From positions 23,559 to 87,558 of the forward strand of contig JBBQTB010000022.1 of assembly GCA_038213375.1 (NCBI GenBank): a stretch of 64,000 bases of DNA. Direction: 5' to 3'. The notes beneath the pieces are model-generated. The model was not told where the DNA came from. It worked only from the letters and a program-made list of their open reading frames with translations, and did not search any database. Below, in pieces: positions 47,901-55,607 of this stretch. Made by a program: the position numbers and the translations under genes. Source of the stretch: JAAUTT01 sp038213375 (GTDB lineage: Bacteria; Bacteroidota; Bacteroidia; Bacteroidales; JAAUTT01). The stretch's first letter is position 1. Each line of letters begins with the position of its first letter.

Positions 47901-48322
47901 AACAACGGGGCAGCTGGCAGTTGACAGTCGAAGGCATAAATATGGAGCTTGTTCCGGAAGATATGGAAATTATGTCGGAAGACATCCCCGGATGGCTCGT
48001 GGCCAACGAAGGTAAACTTACTGTAGCCCTTGATGTTACTCTCACCACCGAACTTATACAAGAAGGTATTGCTCGTGAATTTATCAATCGTATTCAAAAC
48101 CTCCGCAAAGAAAGCGGATTTGATGTAACGGATAAGATTAGCGTTGAAATTCAAAAACACGATGCTATTTTTGAAGCCATCAATATTCACAAAGATTATA
48201 TCGCTAACCAGACTCTGGCACAAAATATTTCATGGGCCGAAATTGGCAATGATATTACAGCAAAGGAAGTTGAGATTGATGATGAGATTAAAACTCTCAT
48301 GAGAATTGTTAAGGTTGGATAA
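44954..48322 (+). CDS. ileS: isoleucyl-tRNA synthetase
   Basis: The 1122-residue class I synthetase charges tRNA-Ile. The HIGH-type motif is GIHH (57-60) in PPSANGIPGIHHV, and KMSKR is at 666-670. WTTTPWTLPSN in the CP1 editing domain and the threonine-rich site for post-transfer editing are present. The Cys-rich zinc end of the E. coli enzyme is replaced by a long C-terminal domain (about 900-1122), typical of the clade-2 IleRS of Bacteroidota and eukaryotes. It is followed by a dksA-like gene and lspA. Confidence 0.97.
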   Translation: MSKKFQEYKKLDLSQINKNILDYWHKHDTFRKSLSIREGKPTYVFYEGPPSANGIPGIHHVMARSIKDIFCRYKTMQGFLVERKAGWDTHGLPVELGVEKNLGITKIDIGKTISIADYNKECRKDVMKYTDLWEDLTEKMGYWVDMHNPYITCDNRYIETLWWLLKKLYEKGLIYKGYTIQPYSPAAGTGLSTHELNQPGCYRDVKDTTMVAQFKVIRNDKSEILFKDTDSDLFFLAWTTTPWTLPSNTALAVGKDIKYVKVRTFNPYLGIPITVILAKNLFSNFFNPKYEDLLLEDYKEASKEIPYKILAEYSGSELNEIRYEQLIPFHQPQEGDAFRVVVGDFVTTEDGTGIVHIAPSFGADDFKVARENGIGSLTLVDRQGKFVDGMGEFSGKYVKNAYDPSLTEDDPSVDVEIAVMLKKENRAFKIEKYIHTYPHCWRTDKPVLYYPLDSWFIKTTVARDRMIELNNTINWKPQSTGIGRFGKWLENLQDWNLSRSRFWGTPLPIWRTDDGSEEICIGSLDELKAELENSVKAGFMKINPLAKYKSGDNSKENYDHFDLHRPFVDEIILSSASGKPMKRELDLIDVWFDSGAMPYAQFHYPFEASPLSEGPGAFPADFIAEGVDQTRGWFFTLHAIATMLFDSVAFKNIISNGLVLDKNGNKMSKRLGNAVDPFETIEKYGSDPLRWYMITNASPWDNLKFDLGGIDEVTRKFFGTLYNTYSFFSLYANVDNFSGDEPMVAVNQRPEIDRWVISLLNSLIKEVGECYESYEPTRAGRAIQDFVTENLSNWYVRLNRKRFWGGEMNSDKLAAFQTLYTCLITIAKLGSPIAPFFMDQLYMDLNNVSGNDSAESVHLSDFPKYTESYIDKELEDRMDHAQRISSMVLALRRKVSIKVRQPLQRIMIPILDNDMSEKIDAVKNLILTEVNVKEVEYISDTTGVLIKKIKPNFKTLGPKYGKQMKGITAAIAAFSQHDIATFEQRGSWQLTVEGINMELVPEDMEIMSEDIPGWLVANEGKLTVALDVTLTTELIQEGIAREFINRIQNLRKESGFDVTDKISVEIQKHDAIFEAINIHKDYIANQTLAQNISWAEIGNDITAKEVEIDDEIKTLMRIVKVG

Positions 48323-48364
48323 TGAATAGTTATTTTGATTATATTCGTCGAAAAATTTTGGGTT

Positions 48365-48742
48365 ATGGCAGAAAAAAATAGATACTCGGATGCTGAGCTA
48401 GAGGAATTTAAAATAATAATTCTTGATAAGCTCGAACAGGCCAAACAAGATTATGAATTGCTTAAAAGTGCCATTACGCACAGTGAAAGCAACGATACCG
48501 AGGATACTTCTCCTACCTTCAAGGTGCTTGAAGAAGGAGCTGCTACCCTCTCGAAAGAAGAAGCCGGTAAACTTGCTCAACGACAGTTGAAATTCATACA
48601 AAGCTTGCAAGGCGCGCTTATTCGTATTCAGAACAAGACGTATGGTATTTGTCGCGAAACGGGGAAATTGATCCCCAAAGATCGTTTGCGCGCTGTACCC
48701 CATGCCACCTTGAGCATCGAAGCGAAACAGGCTCAACGTTAA
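48365..48742 (+). CDS. DksA/TraR-like protein without zinc cysteines
   Basis: The 125-residue protein has an N-terminal coiled coil (about 10-85) and a C-terminal zinc-finger-like part, ICRETGKLIPKDRLRAVPHA. Only one of the four zinc Cys remains; the second knuckle reads TLSIEAK. The pattern of retained residues (RL-P-A) shows true homology to DksA. Proteins of this form are regular in Bacteroidota. Binding to RNA polymerase is likely, but the ppGpp response cannot be judged. The start at 48365 gives 43 bp from ileS; the longer frame from 48335 is less likely. Confidence 0.85.
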   Translation: MAEKNRYSDAELEEFKIIILDKLEQAKQDYELLKSAITHSESNDTEDTSPTFKVLEEGAATLSKEEAGKLAQRQLKFIQSLQGALIRIQNKTYGICRETGKLIPKDRLRAVPHATLSIEAKQAQR

Positions 48743-48759
48743 AATATTAATTTGTCTGA

Positions 48760-48797
48760 AAAAATGATTGGAACCCGTGTTTCAATCATTTTTTTTA
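48760..48797 (+). terminator. terminator of ileS-dksA-like unit
   Basis: The stem ATGATTG / CAATCAT with a 12-nt loop is followed by a run of eight T. The lspA -7 box TACTTTTG (48796-48803) starts directly at its end. Confidence 0.8.
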
Positions 48798-48824
48798 CTT
48801 TTGCGTCCATAAATTTATTTTTGT

Positions 48825-49463
48825 ATGAACTTTTCTACCGGGAAAAAGGCTGCTTTATTGATTTTTTTGATTCTATTGATTGATCAATCGTTAAAATTCT
48901 GGATAAAGACCCATATGATGATGGGGCAGGAATATCGAATATTTGGTGATTGGTTTATTATCCATTTTACTGAAAACAATGGAATGGCTTTTGGAATGGA
49001 ATTCGGTGGAAATGCCGGAAAGTTGATACTTAGCATGTTTCGTATTCTTGCAGTAGGTGGGATTTGCTGGTATCTGGTTCATTTAATAAAATCGAAAGCT
49101 CATACAGGATTTGTTTTAAGCATCGCATTAATTCTTGCCGGCGCTTTGGGCAATATTCTTGATAGTGCATTTTACGGACTTATTTTCACTGAAAGTTATT
49201 ATCAGGTAGCAAATCTTTTTCCACATACTGGAGGTTACGCAACTTTTTTGCATGGCAGGGTAGTGGATATGCTTTATTTTCCAATTATTAAAGGACATTA
49301 CCCATCCTGGATACCATTTGTGGGTACTGATCAATTTATATTTTTTCGTCCCGTCTTTAATATTGCCGATTCGTCTATTACAATCGGAGTTTTTATTATC
49401 CTCTTTTTTCAAAAGAAATTTTTCAAGGCTGAGAAAGAGAAACTTGTGGAGCAGGAAGGCTAA
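48825..49463 (+). CDS. lspA: lipoprotein signal peptidase
   Basis: LspA cleaves the signal peptide of diacylglyceryl-prolipoproteins in the inner membrane. The 212-residue protein has four helices, the N-terminal DQSLKFWI, ENNGMAFGM, and the two catalytic Asp in GRVVDMLYFP and FNIADSSI. An insertion of about 40 residues between helix 3 and the first catalytic motif (TESYYQVANLFPHTGG) is usual for Bacteroidota LspA. A -7 box TACTTTTG lies 22 bp before the ATG. Confidence 0.95.
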   Translation: MNFSTGKKAALLIFLILLIDQSLKFWIKTHMMMGQEYRIFGDWFIIHFTENNGMAFGMEFGGNAGKLILSMFRILAVGGICWYLVHLIKSKAHTGFVLSIALILAGALGNILDSAFYGLIFTESYYQVANLFPHTGGYATFLHGRVVDMLYFPIIKGHYPSWIPFVGTDQFIFFRPVFNIADSSITIGVFIILFFQKKFFKAEKEKLVEQEG

Positions 49464-49571
49464 GCAACATGTAAAATACAGAACTGATGTAGCTGTATAA
49501 AAATTCGGTTTATAAACAAAAATGGACAACCTTATCTTTTATTCTACACTGCGCTATGCTCCTATCGGTTT

Positions 49572-51752
49572 TTATACTTCTTCATTCACCAGTCTGAAAT
49601 CCAATTGTTTCTTTGGTAAGTTTGCTCTGTAAACTTCCACCTTCAATGTATCGCCAAGCTGATATTTTTTTCCTTTTCGCCGGCCTGTGATGCAGTAATT
49701 ATCGTCGTCAAATTCATAAAAATCATCCGTTAATTCGCGCATAGAGACGAGTCCTTCGCATTTGGTTTCGATCAATTCGACAAAGAACCCCCATTCCGTT
49801 ACACCCGAAATTACGCCATCGAAAATCAGTCCGATTTTATCGCTCATAAATTCCACCTGCTTGTATTTTATGGAGGCACGTTCGGCATCGGCGGCACGTT
49901 TTTCCATATCCGATGATTGTTTGCACATCTCGTCGTAATGTTCGCGGTTTGGAGTTGTGCCACCCTGTAGGTAATAATCGAGCAAACGATGCACCAGCAT
50001 GTCAGGATACCGTCGAATAGGAGAGGTGAAATGGGTGTAATGTTTGAAGGCAAGCCCATAGTGACCTATATTGTCGGTGGAATAAACTGCTTTGGCCATC
50101 GATCGTAATGCAAGCGTCTCAATCAGGTTTTGCTCTGTTTTCCCCTTCACCTTCCCAATGAGTTCGTTGAGGGATTCCGAAATCTTTTTGGTTGATGAGG
50201 TCTGAATAGAGTATCCAAACTTACTGATAAAAGTAGCGAAGGTCTCCAGCTTTTCCATATTTGGTTTATCATGAATACGGTACACACAGGTTTTACCTTT
50301 GCCTACCCTGGGGGGAGAAGGGGTTGAAAGCACTCCCGTGCAGAATTCAGCTACTTTTTTATTTGCCAGAAGCATGAACTCTTCAACCAATTGATTTGAT
50401 TCGCCAAATTCCTTATTAAAAACGCGAAGTGGTTTTCCGGTTGAATCAATTTCAAACCGAACCTCATCACGTTCAAAACCAATGGAACCTTTTCTAAAAC
50501 GATCTGCTCGCAGAATTTGAGCTAAACGGTGAAGAGTAAGTACCTCATCTTTCAAATCACCTTCACCGGTATCAATAATTATCTGGGCTTCTTCGTACGA
50601 AAATCTGCGATTCGAGAAAATTATGGTATGTCCAAACCATTGATTAATTAACTCGGCATTGTTATTCATTTCAAATACTGCTGAATAACACAATTTTTCC
50701 TCGTTAGGACGAAGCGAACAGATGTTATTTGATAACCTTTCGGGAAGCATGGGAACAACCCTGTCAACCAGATAAACCGACGTTGCGCGTGCCAGCGCTT
50801 CGTGATCAAGAATCGATTCGGGTTTAATAAAATGTGTTACATCCGCAATGTGAACACCCACTTCCCAATTATCATTTTCGAGTTTGCGGATCGATAAAGC
50901 GTCGTCAAAGTCCTTTGCGTCTTTAGGATCAATTGTAAAGGTAGTAATATCACGAAAGTCGCGTCTGTTTTTATATTCTTCGGCTGAAATATTCTCAGTC
51001 AGAACACTTGCAGCAGCTTCTATTTCTTTGGTGAATTTGTTTGGAAGTTCAAATTCAGCAAGTATGGCATGCATTTCAGTTTCGTGCTTTCCGGGGAAAC
51101 CGAGAACTTCAACAACCTCTCCAATCGGGTTTTTAGTACCGGCTTGCCACTCATTTATTTTCACCACTGCTTTTTGGCCGTTTTGGGCGCCATTTAAACT
51201 GCGAAGAGGAATAAATATATCGAATGGAATTTTTGTCGTCGAGGGTATCAGAAAAGCAAAATTTTTAGATACTTCGATAGTCCCAACAAACGTATTTCTT
51301 GCTCTTTGTAAAATTTCGACCACTTCGCCTTCGGGGCGAGCCTTTTTGCGTTGAGCAAACAAATAAACTTTTACCTTGTCACCATGGAGCGCGTGATTTA
51401 AGTTTTTCATTGAAACAAAAACATCGTCGGGGTAATCCTTTGACTGGATAAACCCGTAACCCTGTGATGTAAGGTCCACTATACCGGTAACATAAAAGCC
51501 TTCGGATTTTTGTTTAAATTTTCCGGTTTGTATTTCTTCCAGAACTCCTTCGGTAGTGAGTTCGTAAAGAATATCGGTGATCATTTTTTTAAGAGGATGG
51601 TCTTTTATTTCAAGACGCGAGGAAATCTGTTTGTAATTGAACGTATCTGTGGGAGATGTCCGGAAGATGGATATAATATTTTCGTATAATGTTTTTTTAT
51701 TAACGATCTGTTTTTTAGGTTCGTCGCTTTGTTTCTTGTTTCTTTTTGACAT
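49572..51752 (-). CDS. rnr: ribonuclease R
   Basis: RNase R is a processive 3'-5' exoribonuclease able to degrade structured RNA. The 726-residue protein has an N-terminal winged helix (about 20-80), cold-shock domains and the RNB catalytic domain with Asp-rich FTIDPKDAKDFDDALSI. HYTHFTSPIRRYPD follows late in the RNB domain, and a C-terminal S1 domain (about 640-720) begins FDGVISGVTEWGFFVEL. The length is slightly short of the E. coli enzyme because the basic tail is missing. Confidence 0.95.
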   Translation of the reverse strand: MSKRNKKQSDEPKKQIVNKKTLYENIISIFRTSPTDTFNYKQISSRLEIKDHPLKKMITDILYELTTEGVLEEIQTGKFKQKSEGFYVTGIVDLTSQGYGFIQSKDYPDDVFVSMKNLNHALHGDKVKVYLFAQRKKARPEGEVVEILQRARNTFVGTIEVSKNFAFLIPSTTKIPFDIFIPLRSLNGAQNGQKAVVKINEWQAGTKNPIGEVVEVLGFPGKHETEMHAILAEFELPNKFTKEIEAAASVLTENISAEEYKNRRDFRDITTFTIDPKDAKDFDDALSIRKLENDNWEVGVHIADVTHFIKPESILDHEALARATSVYLVDRVVPMLPERLSNNICSLRPNEEKLCYSAVFEMNNNAELINQWFGHTIIFSNRRFSYEEAQIIIDTGEGDLKDEVLTLHRLAQILRADRFRKGSIGFERDEVRFEIDSTGKPLRVFNKEFGESNQLVEEFMLLANKKVAEFCTGVLSTPSPPRVGKGKTCVYRIHDKPNMEKLETFATFISKFGYSIQTSSTKKISESLNELIGKVKGKTEQNLIETLALRSMAKAVYSTDNIGHYGLAFKHYTHFTSPIRRYPDMLVHRLLDYYLQGGTTPNREHYDEMCKQSSDMEKRAADAERASIKYKQVEFMSDKIGLIFDGVISGVTEWGFFVELIETKCEGLVSMRELTDDFYEFDDDNYCITGRRKGKKYQLGDTLKVEVYRANLPKKQLDFRLVNEEV

Positions 51753-51925
51753 ATGGATTTTATTGTTATTAATAATAAAGCTCTAATATTAAGATGGATA
51801 GATTATATATTTTTAGGCAAAGAGATATTTATTTTGACGATTTGGTATTTTTAGTTCGCTACCAGCTATTTTTCTAAAATTTCTAATAGTCTCTCACGAA
51901 AAACAATAAAATTAAGATAAAATAT

Positions 51926-51963
51926 GCCACGAATGCACGAATAATTATTTGTGCATTGGTGGC
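51926..51963. repeat. 38-bp inverted repeat (dispersed-repeat-like)
   Basis: The arms GCCACGAATGCACGAATA and TTTGTGCATTGGTGGC mirror each other with two mismatches around a short AT centre. It lies in the 305-bp gap between rnr and the HAD gene (51753-52057), which holds nothing else I can name. The form is that of a short interspersed palindromic repeat; no T-run follows, so a terminator is less likely. Confidence 0.55.
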
Positions 51964-52057
51964 TATTGTCTAAAATACTATTTAAAGAACATTGTCATCT
52001 GTTTTAGTCCGGCTTGCCGAATTTTATTGCCATAGTTTAAACTACCTGTATATCTGA

Positions 52058-52720
52058 TCAGGATAAATCGAATAAATCTGAAATTTTTTCATTTTCGAGG
52101 TGATATGCGTGAATACCAAGTTTTTGAGCCCCAATAATATTGGCATATAAATCGTCGATGAAAAGCGTTTCGTTGGGTTTAAGCGCTGAATCCATTAAAA
52201 CAGTTTCGTAAGAGGCTGCATCGGGTTTGCGCTGATTTATTTCATGCGAATAATATAACTTGTCAAACATCTCCGAAAGAGGATTATTACCGAAAGATTC
52301 CGTGAGATATTCGTTGAAATAATCGATATGTATGGCGTTGGTGTTGCTTAGTAAATAGGTATTATAATTTTTTCGGACAGCTTTCAACAATGGAATATTT
52401 TCTGGAGGCATATCTACTATCATTGAGCTCCAAGCCTGTTTAATATCTTCGTCGCTCAGGTTGTTTTTGAATTTTCGTAATTCGTTGCAAAAAGCCTGTG
52501 GAGGAATTTTACCTGTTTCGAGCAAATCAAATAAATGAGTTTGTTTAATTTGAGAGTAGATAATGTCAAAATCGTTGAATCCAAGTTTTTTAAAGGCATT
52601 TAGAGCCCTTTGATAACTAATGTTAATAATAACACCACCAAGATCAAAAATAATATTTTTTATCTTTTTAAATTCTATGTCGCTAATTTCAAGCTTATTA
52701 AAAACGTGTTGACTGAGCAT
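52058..52720 (-). CDS. HAD-family hydrolase (subfamily IA)
   Basis: The 220-residue cytosolic protein has the HAD motifs: IFDLGGVI (nucleophile Asp about residue 27; the usual second Asp is replaced by Gly), LLSNTNAIH (motif II, Ser/Asn), KPDAASYE (motif III Lys) and LFIDDLYANI (motif IV). The cap inserted after motif I is helical. The replaced second Asp (DLGGV for DxDGT) is common in the epoxide-hydrolase-like/YihX group, which dephosphorylates sugar phosphates such as glucose-1-phosphate. The substrate is unknown here. Confidence 0.85.
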   Translation of the reverse strand: MLSQHVFNKLEISDIEFKKIKNIIFDLGGVIINISYQRALNAFKKLGFNDFDIIYSQIKQTHLFDLLETGKIPPQAFCNELRKFKNNLSDEDIKQAWSSMIVDMPPENIPLLKAVRKNYNTYLLSNTNAIHIDYFNEYLTESFGNNPLSEMFDKLYYSHEINQRKPDAASYETVLMDSALKPNETLFIDDLYANIIGAQKLGIHAYHLENEKISDLFDLS

Positions 52721-52738
52721 AAAAAAATTTGATTATCC

Positions 52739-52771
52739 TTTGATAAATTTCCTTTAAAATGTGTAATATTG
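52739..52771 (+). promoter_or_regulatory. promoter of the tRNA gene
   Basis: TTTG (52739-52742), a 21-bp spacer and TAATATTG (52764-52771, one mismatch to TAnnTTTG) lie 57 bp before the tRNA. Confidence 0.55.
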
Positions 52772-52827
52772 CAATCCCAAAAATAAGTAATAATTGATGA
52801 ATTCTGTAAAGAATTGTCAATTAAAAA

Positions 52828-52901
52828 GGGCCCATAGCTCAGCTGGTTAGAGCATCTGACTCATAATCAGAGGGTCCCTGGTTCAAGCCCAGGTGGGCCC
52901 A
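52828..52901 (+). tRNA. tRNA with CAT anticodon (Ile2 or elongator Met)
   Basis: The 74-nt cloverleaf has acceptor GGGCCCA / TGGGCCC, D-arm AGCTCAGCTGGTTAGAGC, anticodon loop CTCATAA (anticodon CAT), and T-arm CCTGGTTCAAGCCCAGG with discriminator A; CCA is not encoded. The G-C-rich acceptor and GGTC-CTGGTTCAAG region resemble the lysidine-modified tRNA-Ile2 of E. coli, but elongator Met is possible. It marks the left border of the accessory region. Confidence 0.93.
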
Positions 52902-52912
52902 CATTAATTAAT

Positions 52913-52950
52913 AGCCACTTACAAGTTAACACTTGGAAGTGGCTTTTTTT
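52913..52950 (+). terminator. terminator of the tRNA gene
   Basis: The stem AGCCACTT / AAGTGGCT with a 16-nt loop is followed by seven T, directly after the tRNA. Confidence 0.85.
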
Positions 52951-53392
52951 ATTCAATACACTTTTTGATCCACAATTTTTTAATCCATTCAAGATTGGAT
53001 TGAATTCATGTTGGTTTTTATTTCATCTCAAAATTTACAAATAATTTTAAACCAATTGTTTATAATTTCGGGTGAATCCATATTTAGAATATGCCATGGG
53101 GAGGAATGATTTCAACCTTCTTTCGATATGGGAGCTATTTTTCAGTAATACCTCAGGAAGGATAAGATATTTAAACAAAAAACAAGCTTGACCAGAATAG
53201 TTTACTAAATTGCAAACAAAATGGCCTGAATATGAGATGCATTTTTGAAATATTTACAAGCATTAGAATGAATAACAGCAGAAGATAGGTTTCAGCTTAT
53301 GGGGAAATAATTGCAATTGGGGTTATAGAGATGTTGGCTCCAATTCAACAAGACATTCCTTCGAACAATGATTATAACTTAACAAGTTACAA
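52951..53392. other. gene-free left edge of cassette array
   Basis: I see no coding region. At 53334 the sequence reads GTTGGCTCC, the proposed first cassette junction. The partner arm expected to the left for a complete attC or attI is missing, and no integrase gene lies between the tRNA and this point. The rest looks like decayed sequence. Confidence 0.4.
53334..53342 (+). other. left junction of cassette 1 (GTTGGCTCC)
   Basis: The nine bases are the exact reverse complement of GGAGCC plus AAC found after the cassette 1 ORF once the inserted element is removed (54294-54299 and 54563-54565). In integron cassettes the 5' end and the R'' box of the same cassette must match in this way. Confidence 0.6.
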
Positions 53393-54286
53393 ATGAAGAA
53401 ATTATTAATCTTAACTATCTCAATCTTATTCATTAATCAACTTTTTGGACAAGATTTTTATGGCGATTTTATCAAATTCCAAAAATCAAATGATTCAATA
53501 AATCAGTTAAAATCATTAAAGTCATGGGAAAGGGCAAAACCCAAAGATGCAGAGTTATATACAAGTTATTTTAATTATTATTTTGCAAAGTCAAAAACAG
53601 AGATGCTTACTTTAACAACAAAGCAACCTGAAGGACAAATGCTTGTTTTAAAAGATAGTACAAATAAAACTGCTGGATACATTGGCAGTCAGATTGATTA
53701 TGCTCAACTGGATTTAAAAAAAGGTATTGATTGGATAAAAAAAGGTATTGAGCAATATCCCAATAGACTTGATATGCGGTTCGGAAAAACATATGTATTA
53801 GGACAAATTAAGGACTGGGATAACTTTTCAAAAGAGATAATTGCTGCAATTCATTACTCCAAGATTAATAACAATAACTGGACTTGGACAAAAAATGAAA
53901 AGAAAAATGGTGGCAAGGAATTTTTTCTTTCTTCTCTGCAAGATTACCAAGTTCAATTGTATAACACGGGTGATGATAAGTTGTTGGTAAATATGGGAAA
54001 TATAGCAAAAGAAGTTTTAATGCTATATCCAAATCATGTTGAAAGTTTATCAAATTTGTCGATTGTTTACATGATATCGAAAGATTATATTAAAGCTCTT
54101 GATGTTCTTTTAAAGGCTGAAAAGATTAGTCCTAATGACTATATTGTATTATCAAATATTGCTCATTGTTATAAAGAAAAAGGAGATAAAACCAAATCAA
54201 TAGAATATTACGAAAAGACAATAAAAAATGGCGATGAACAAGCAAAGGAAGATGCAAAAAAACAGATTAAAGAATTGAAAAAATAA
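53393..54286 (+). CDS. exported TPR protein (cassette 1)
   Basis: The 297-residue protein has a signal peptide (MKKLLILTISILFINQLFGQ). A helical repeat domain follows, with at least two clear TPR units near the C-terminus (VLLKAEKISPNDYIVLSNIA and HCYKEKGDKTKSIEYYEKTI) and weaker ones from about 115 on. TPR proteins mediate protein contacts; no partner is evident. It starts 50 bp after the cassette junction and its stop is 8 bp before the R'' box of its attC-like site, the tight packing expected in a gene cassette. Confidence 0.75.
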   Translation: MKKLLILTISILFINQLFGQDFYGDFIKFQKSNDSINQLKSLKSWERAKPKDAELYTSYFNYYFAKSKTEMLTLTTKQPEGQMLVLKDSTNKTAGYIGSQIDYAQLDLKKGIDWIKKGIEQYPNRLDMRFGKTYVLGQIKDWDNFSKEIIAAIHYSKINNNNWTWTKNEKKNGGKEFFLSSLQDYQVQLYNTGDDKLLVNMGNIAKEVLMLYPNHVESLSNLSIVYMISKDYIKALDVLLKAEKISPNDYIVLSNIAHCYKEKGDKTKSIEYYEKTIKNGDEQAKEDAKKQIKELKK

Positions 54287-54293
54287 ATGAACT

Positions 54294-54652
54294 GGAGCCA
54301 ATAAATAGGGCTTCATGTGGTCGGCACGACCCAGCATGAAGCCCCGGTTGAACTACATCCAAGGTAAGCTAGTTCGGTTATGCACTTATCGACGGTTTTA
54401 TGGATCAGCATTGCTAAAAGTAGAGGTGAGAAGTAGGCGTTTCAGTTATAAACTTAGGTTTATTTTTAAGCAAAGTGTTGACAATAAAAGCATATTAACG
54501 AAGAATCAAATTTTTGCTTATTTTTGTTGGACGATTGGAGCTATCCCGGAGGGATTTAATTCAACACGTTGTATACGTCAGTTTTGCAGTTAGTTTCGTA
54601 TATATTGATAGTTTATACAAGCAAAACCGAAAGCATAAAACCGACGTTAGCG
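54294..54652 (+). other. attC-like site 1, interrupted by the 270-bp element
   Basis: The R'' half GGAGCC (54294-54299) is separated from AAC (54563-54565) by the repeated element. The palindromic part follows: GTCAGTTTTGC (54577) pairs with GCATAAAACCGAC (54633-54645) and further GTTTCG/CGAAA. The R' is GTTAGCG (54646-54652). Without the element the site would be about 95 bp, a normal attC length. Confidence 0.6.
54300..54562 (+). mobile_element. attC-associated ~270-bp element, copy A
   Basis: This is one of four near-identical non-coding copies (roughly 90% identity by eye). It begins AATAAATAGGGCTTCATG and ends GGAGGGATTTAATTC. A hairpin with a 10-bp stem (GGGCTTCATG / CATGAAGCCC, inner GGTCG/CGACC) lies near the left end, and ATCCC-GGA-GGGAT lies near the right end. 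TATTTTTG is at 54519-54526. About 8 bp are missing relative to copies B and D near 54463. No terminal inverted repeat, ORF or clear target duplication is present. Confidence 0.7.
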
Positions 54653-54863
54653 GTCAGCTTAAAAAAACGCACAGCGCAAACTTATTTAATACTTATTTTA
54701 TTGATAATCATTTATTTATATCAAAATCTACCGAAGTATTGAACAATACATACATCATTATATATTAATTTTGTTTTTTAACTGTCCCAAGAAAGGGGGG
54801 AACTTAATTTATCCAGAGAAGGACAGTTCTACTGTTTTTATAAAGGTAAAAACTAAACATTAA

Positions 54864-55328
54864 ATGTTCGGTATTAGAGATAGAGATTTTCTTTTAGATA
54901 CTGAAATTGAAAGAATTACTAACAAATATCCTTATTATTTTATTCTTGAGTATTATTGTTTCGAAAATTATCTTTACCATCCGGATAATATTCAAGAACT
55001 TGAACTTGCCAGTTTCGATAAAGATTTATATAAGGATGAAATCATTAAACAGAAAAATGAAAAAAAGAACCATATAATTTCTATTTACAGAAACTCTAGA
55101 AATACCTATCAAGAATTTAAAATAGAACATGAAAACTTACGAGATAAAAACAATGAAGATAAAATAATTGAATATCTGATGTCAGATGATATTGAGATTT
55201 TTTTTAAAGCATTCAGTATGAAAGATTATTATAACAAAACAATAATTGGAAAATATGGATTAAAAGATACAGAGCTTATTACAACAAAATGGTTTAAAGA
55301 TAGAATTGAGAAAATAATAAAGCTTTGA
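54864..55328 (+). CDS. DUF4435-like protein, N-terminally short (cassette 2)
   Basis: The 154-residue protein begins MFGIRDRDF and contains FILEYYCFENYLYHPDNI, which matches the middle of DUF4435 domains (TOPRIM-like, GIxDrDF and ENYL motifs). Full-length members have about 60-100 residues before this point, with the Glu of the TOPRIM site. Here an in-frame stop lies directly before the ATG, so the N-terminal third is absent. The gene may be a truncated cassette, possibly inactive. Codons are very AT-rich. It sits between attC-like sites 1 and 2. Confidence 0.55.
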   Translation: MFGIRDRDFLLDTEIERITNKYPYYFILEYYCFENYLYHPDNIQELELASFDKDLYKDEIIKQKNEKKNHIISIYRNSRNTYQEFKIEHENLRDKNNEDKIIEYLMSDDIEIFFKAFSMKDYYNKTIIGKYGLKDTELITTKWFKDRIEKIIKL

Positions 55329-55380
55329 TTGATTTTTTTTAAATCTGAAGTATTATGCAAAATGATTCAGAAAAAGCCCA

Positions 55381-55514
55381 GCCCCTAACAAACGCTATAA
55401 AACATAAGGGTTTCAGAGGTTTTTGCAAGGTTTTCGCTTCTCTGGTAAAGTTCTTATCGGTTTAAAGATACTCACTCCGTGGTTACCTTACGTTTCATAG
55501 CGCAGGCGTTGGCA
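55381..55514 (+). other. attC-like site 2 (uninterrupted)
   Basis: This 134-bp imperfect palindrome runs from R'' GCCCCTAAC (55381-55389) to R' GTTGGCA (55508-55514). The arms CGCTATAAAACATAAGG and CGCTATGAAACGTAAGG (reverse complement of the right arm) agree at 15 of 17 positions. The R'' matches the cassette 2 start GTTAGCGGT at 7 of 9 bases. It lacks the 270-bp element and is the empty-site reference. Confidence 0.75.
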
Positions 55515-55607
55515 GCAATGTTATGTAGACAGAATCGTTTGTAAAATTATCTGATATACAATTGTTCAGCGATATCACAACGAACTAATAATTAAAACCA
55601 AAATAAA

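Noticed and set aside
54315..54593. 92-codon + frame and related minus-strand frames (about 55943-56143, 57500-57688) within the 270-bp element copies, with recurrent 'RPHEA'-like peptides.
   Set aside because: The frames arise from translation of the hairpin, differ in length between copies, are disrupted by indels (copy A lacks about 8 bp) and lack a sensible start context. I treat the element as non-coding.
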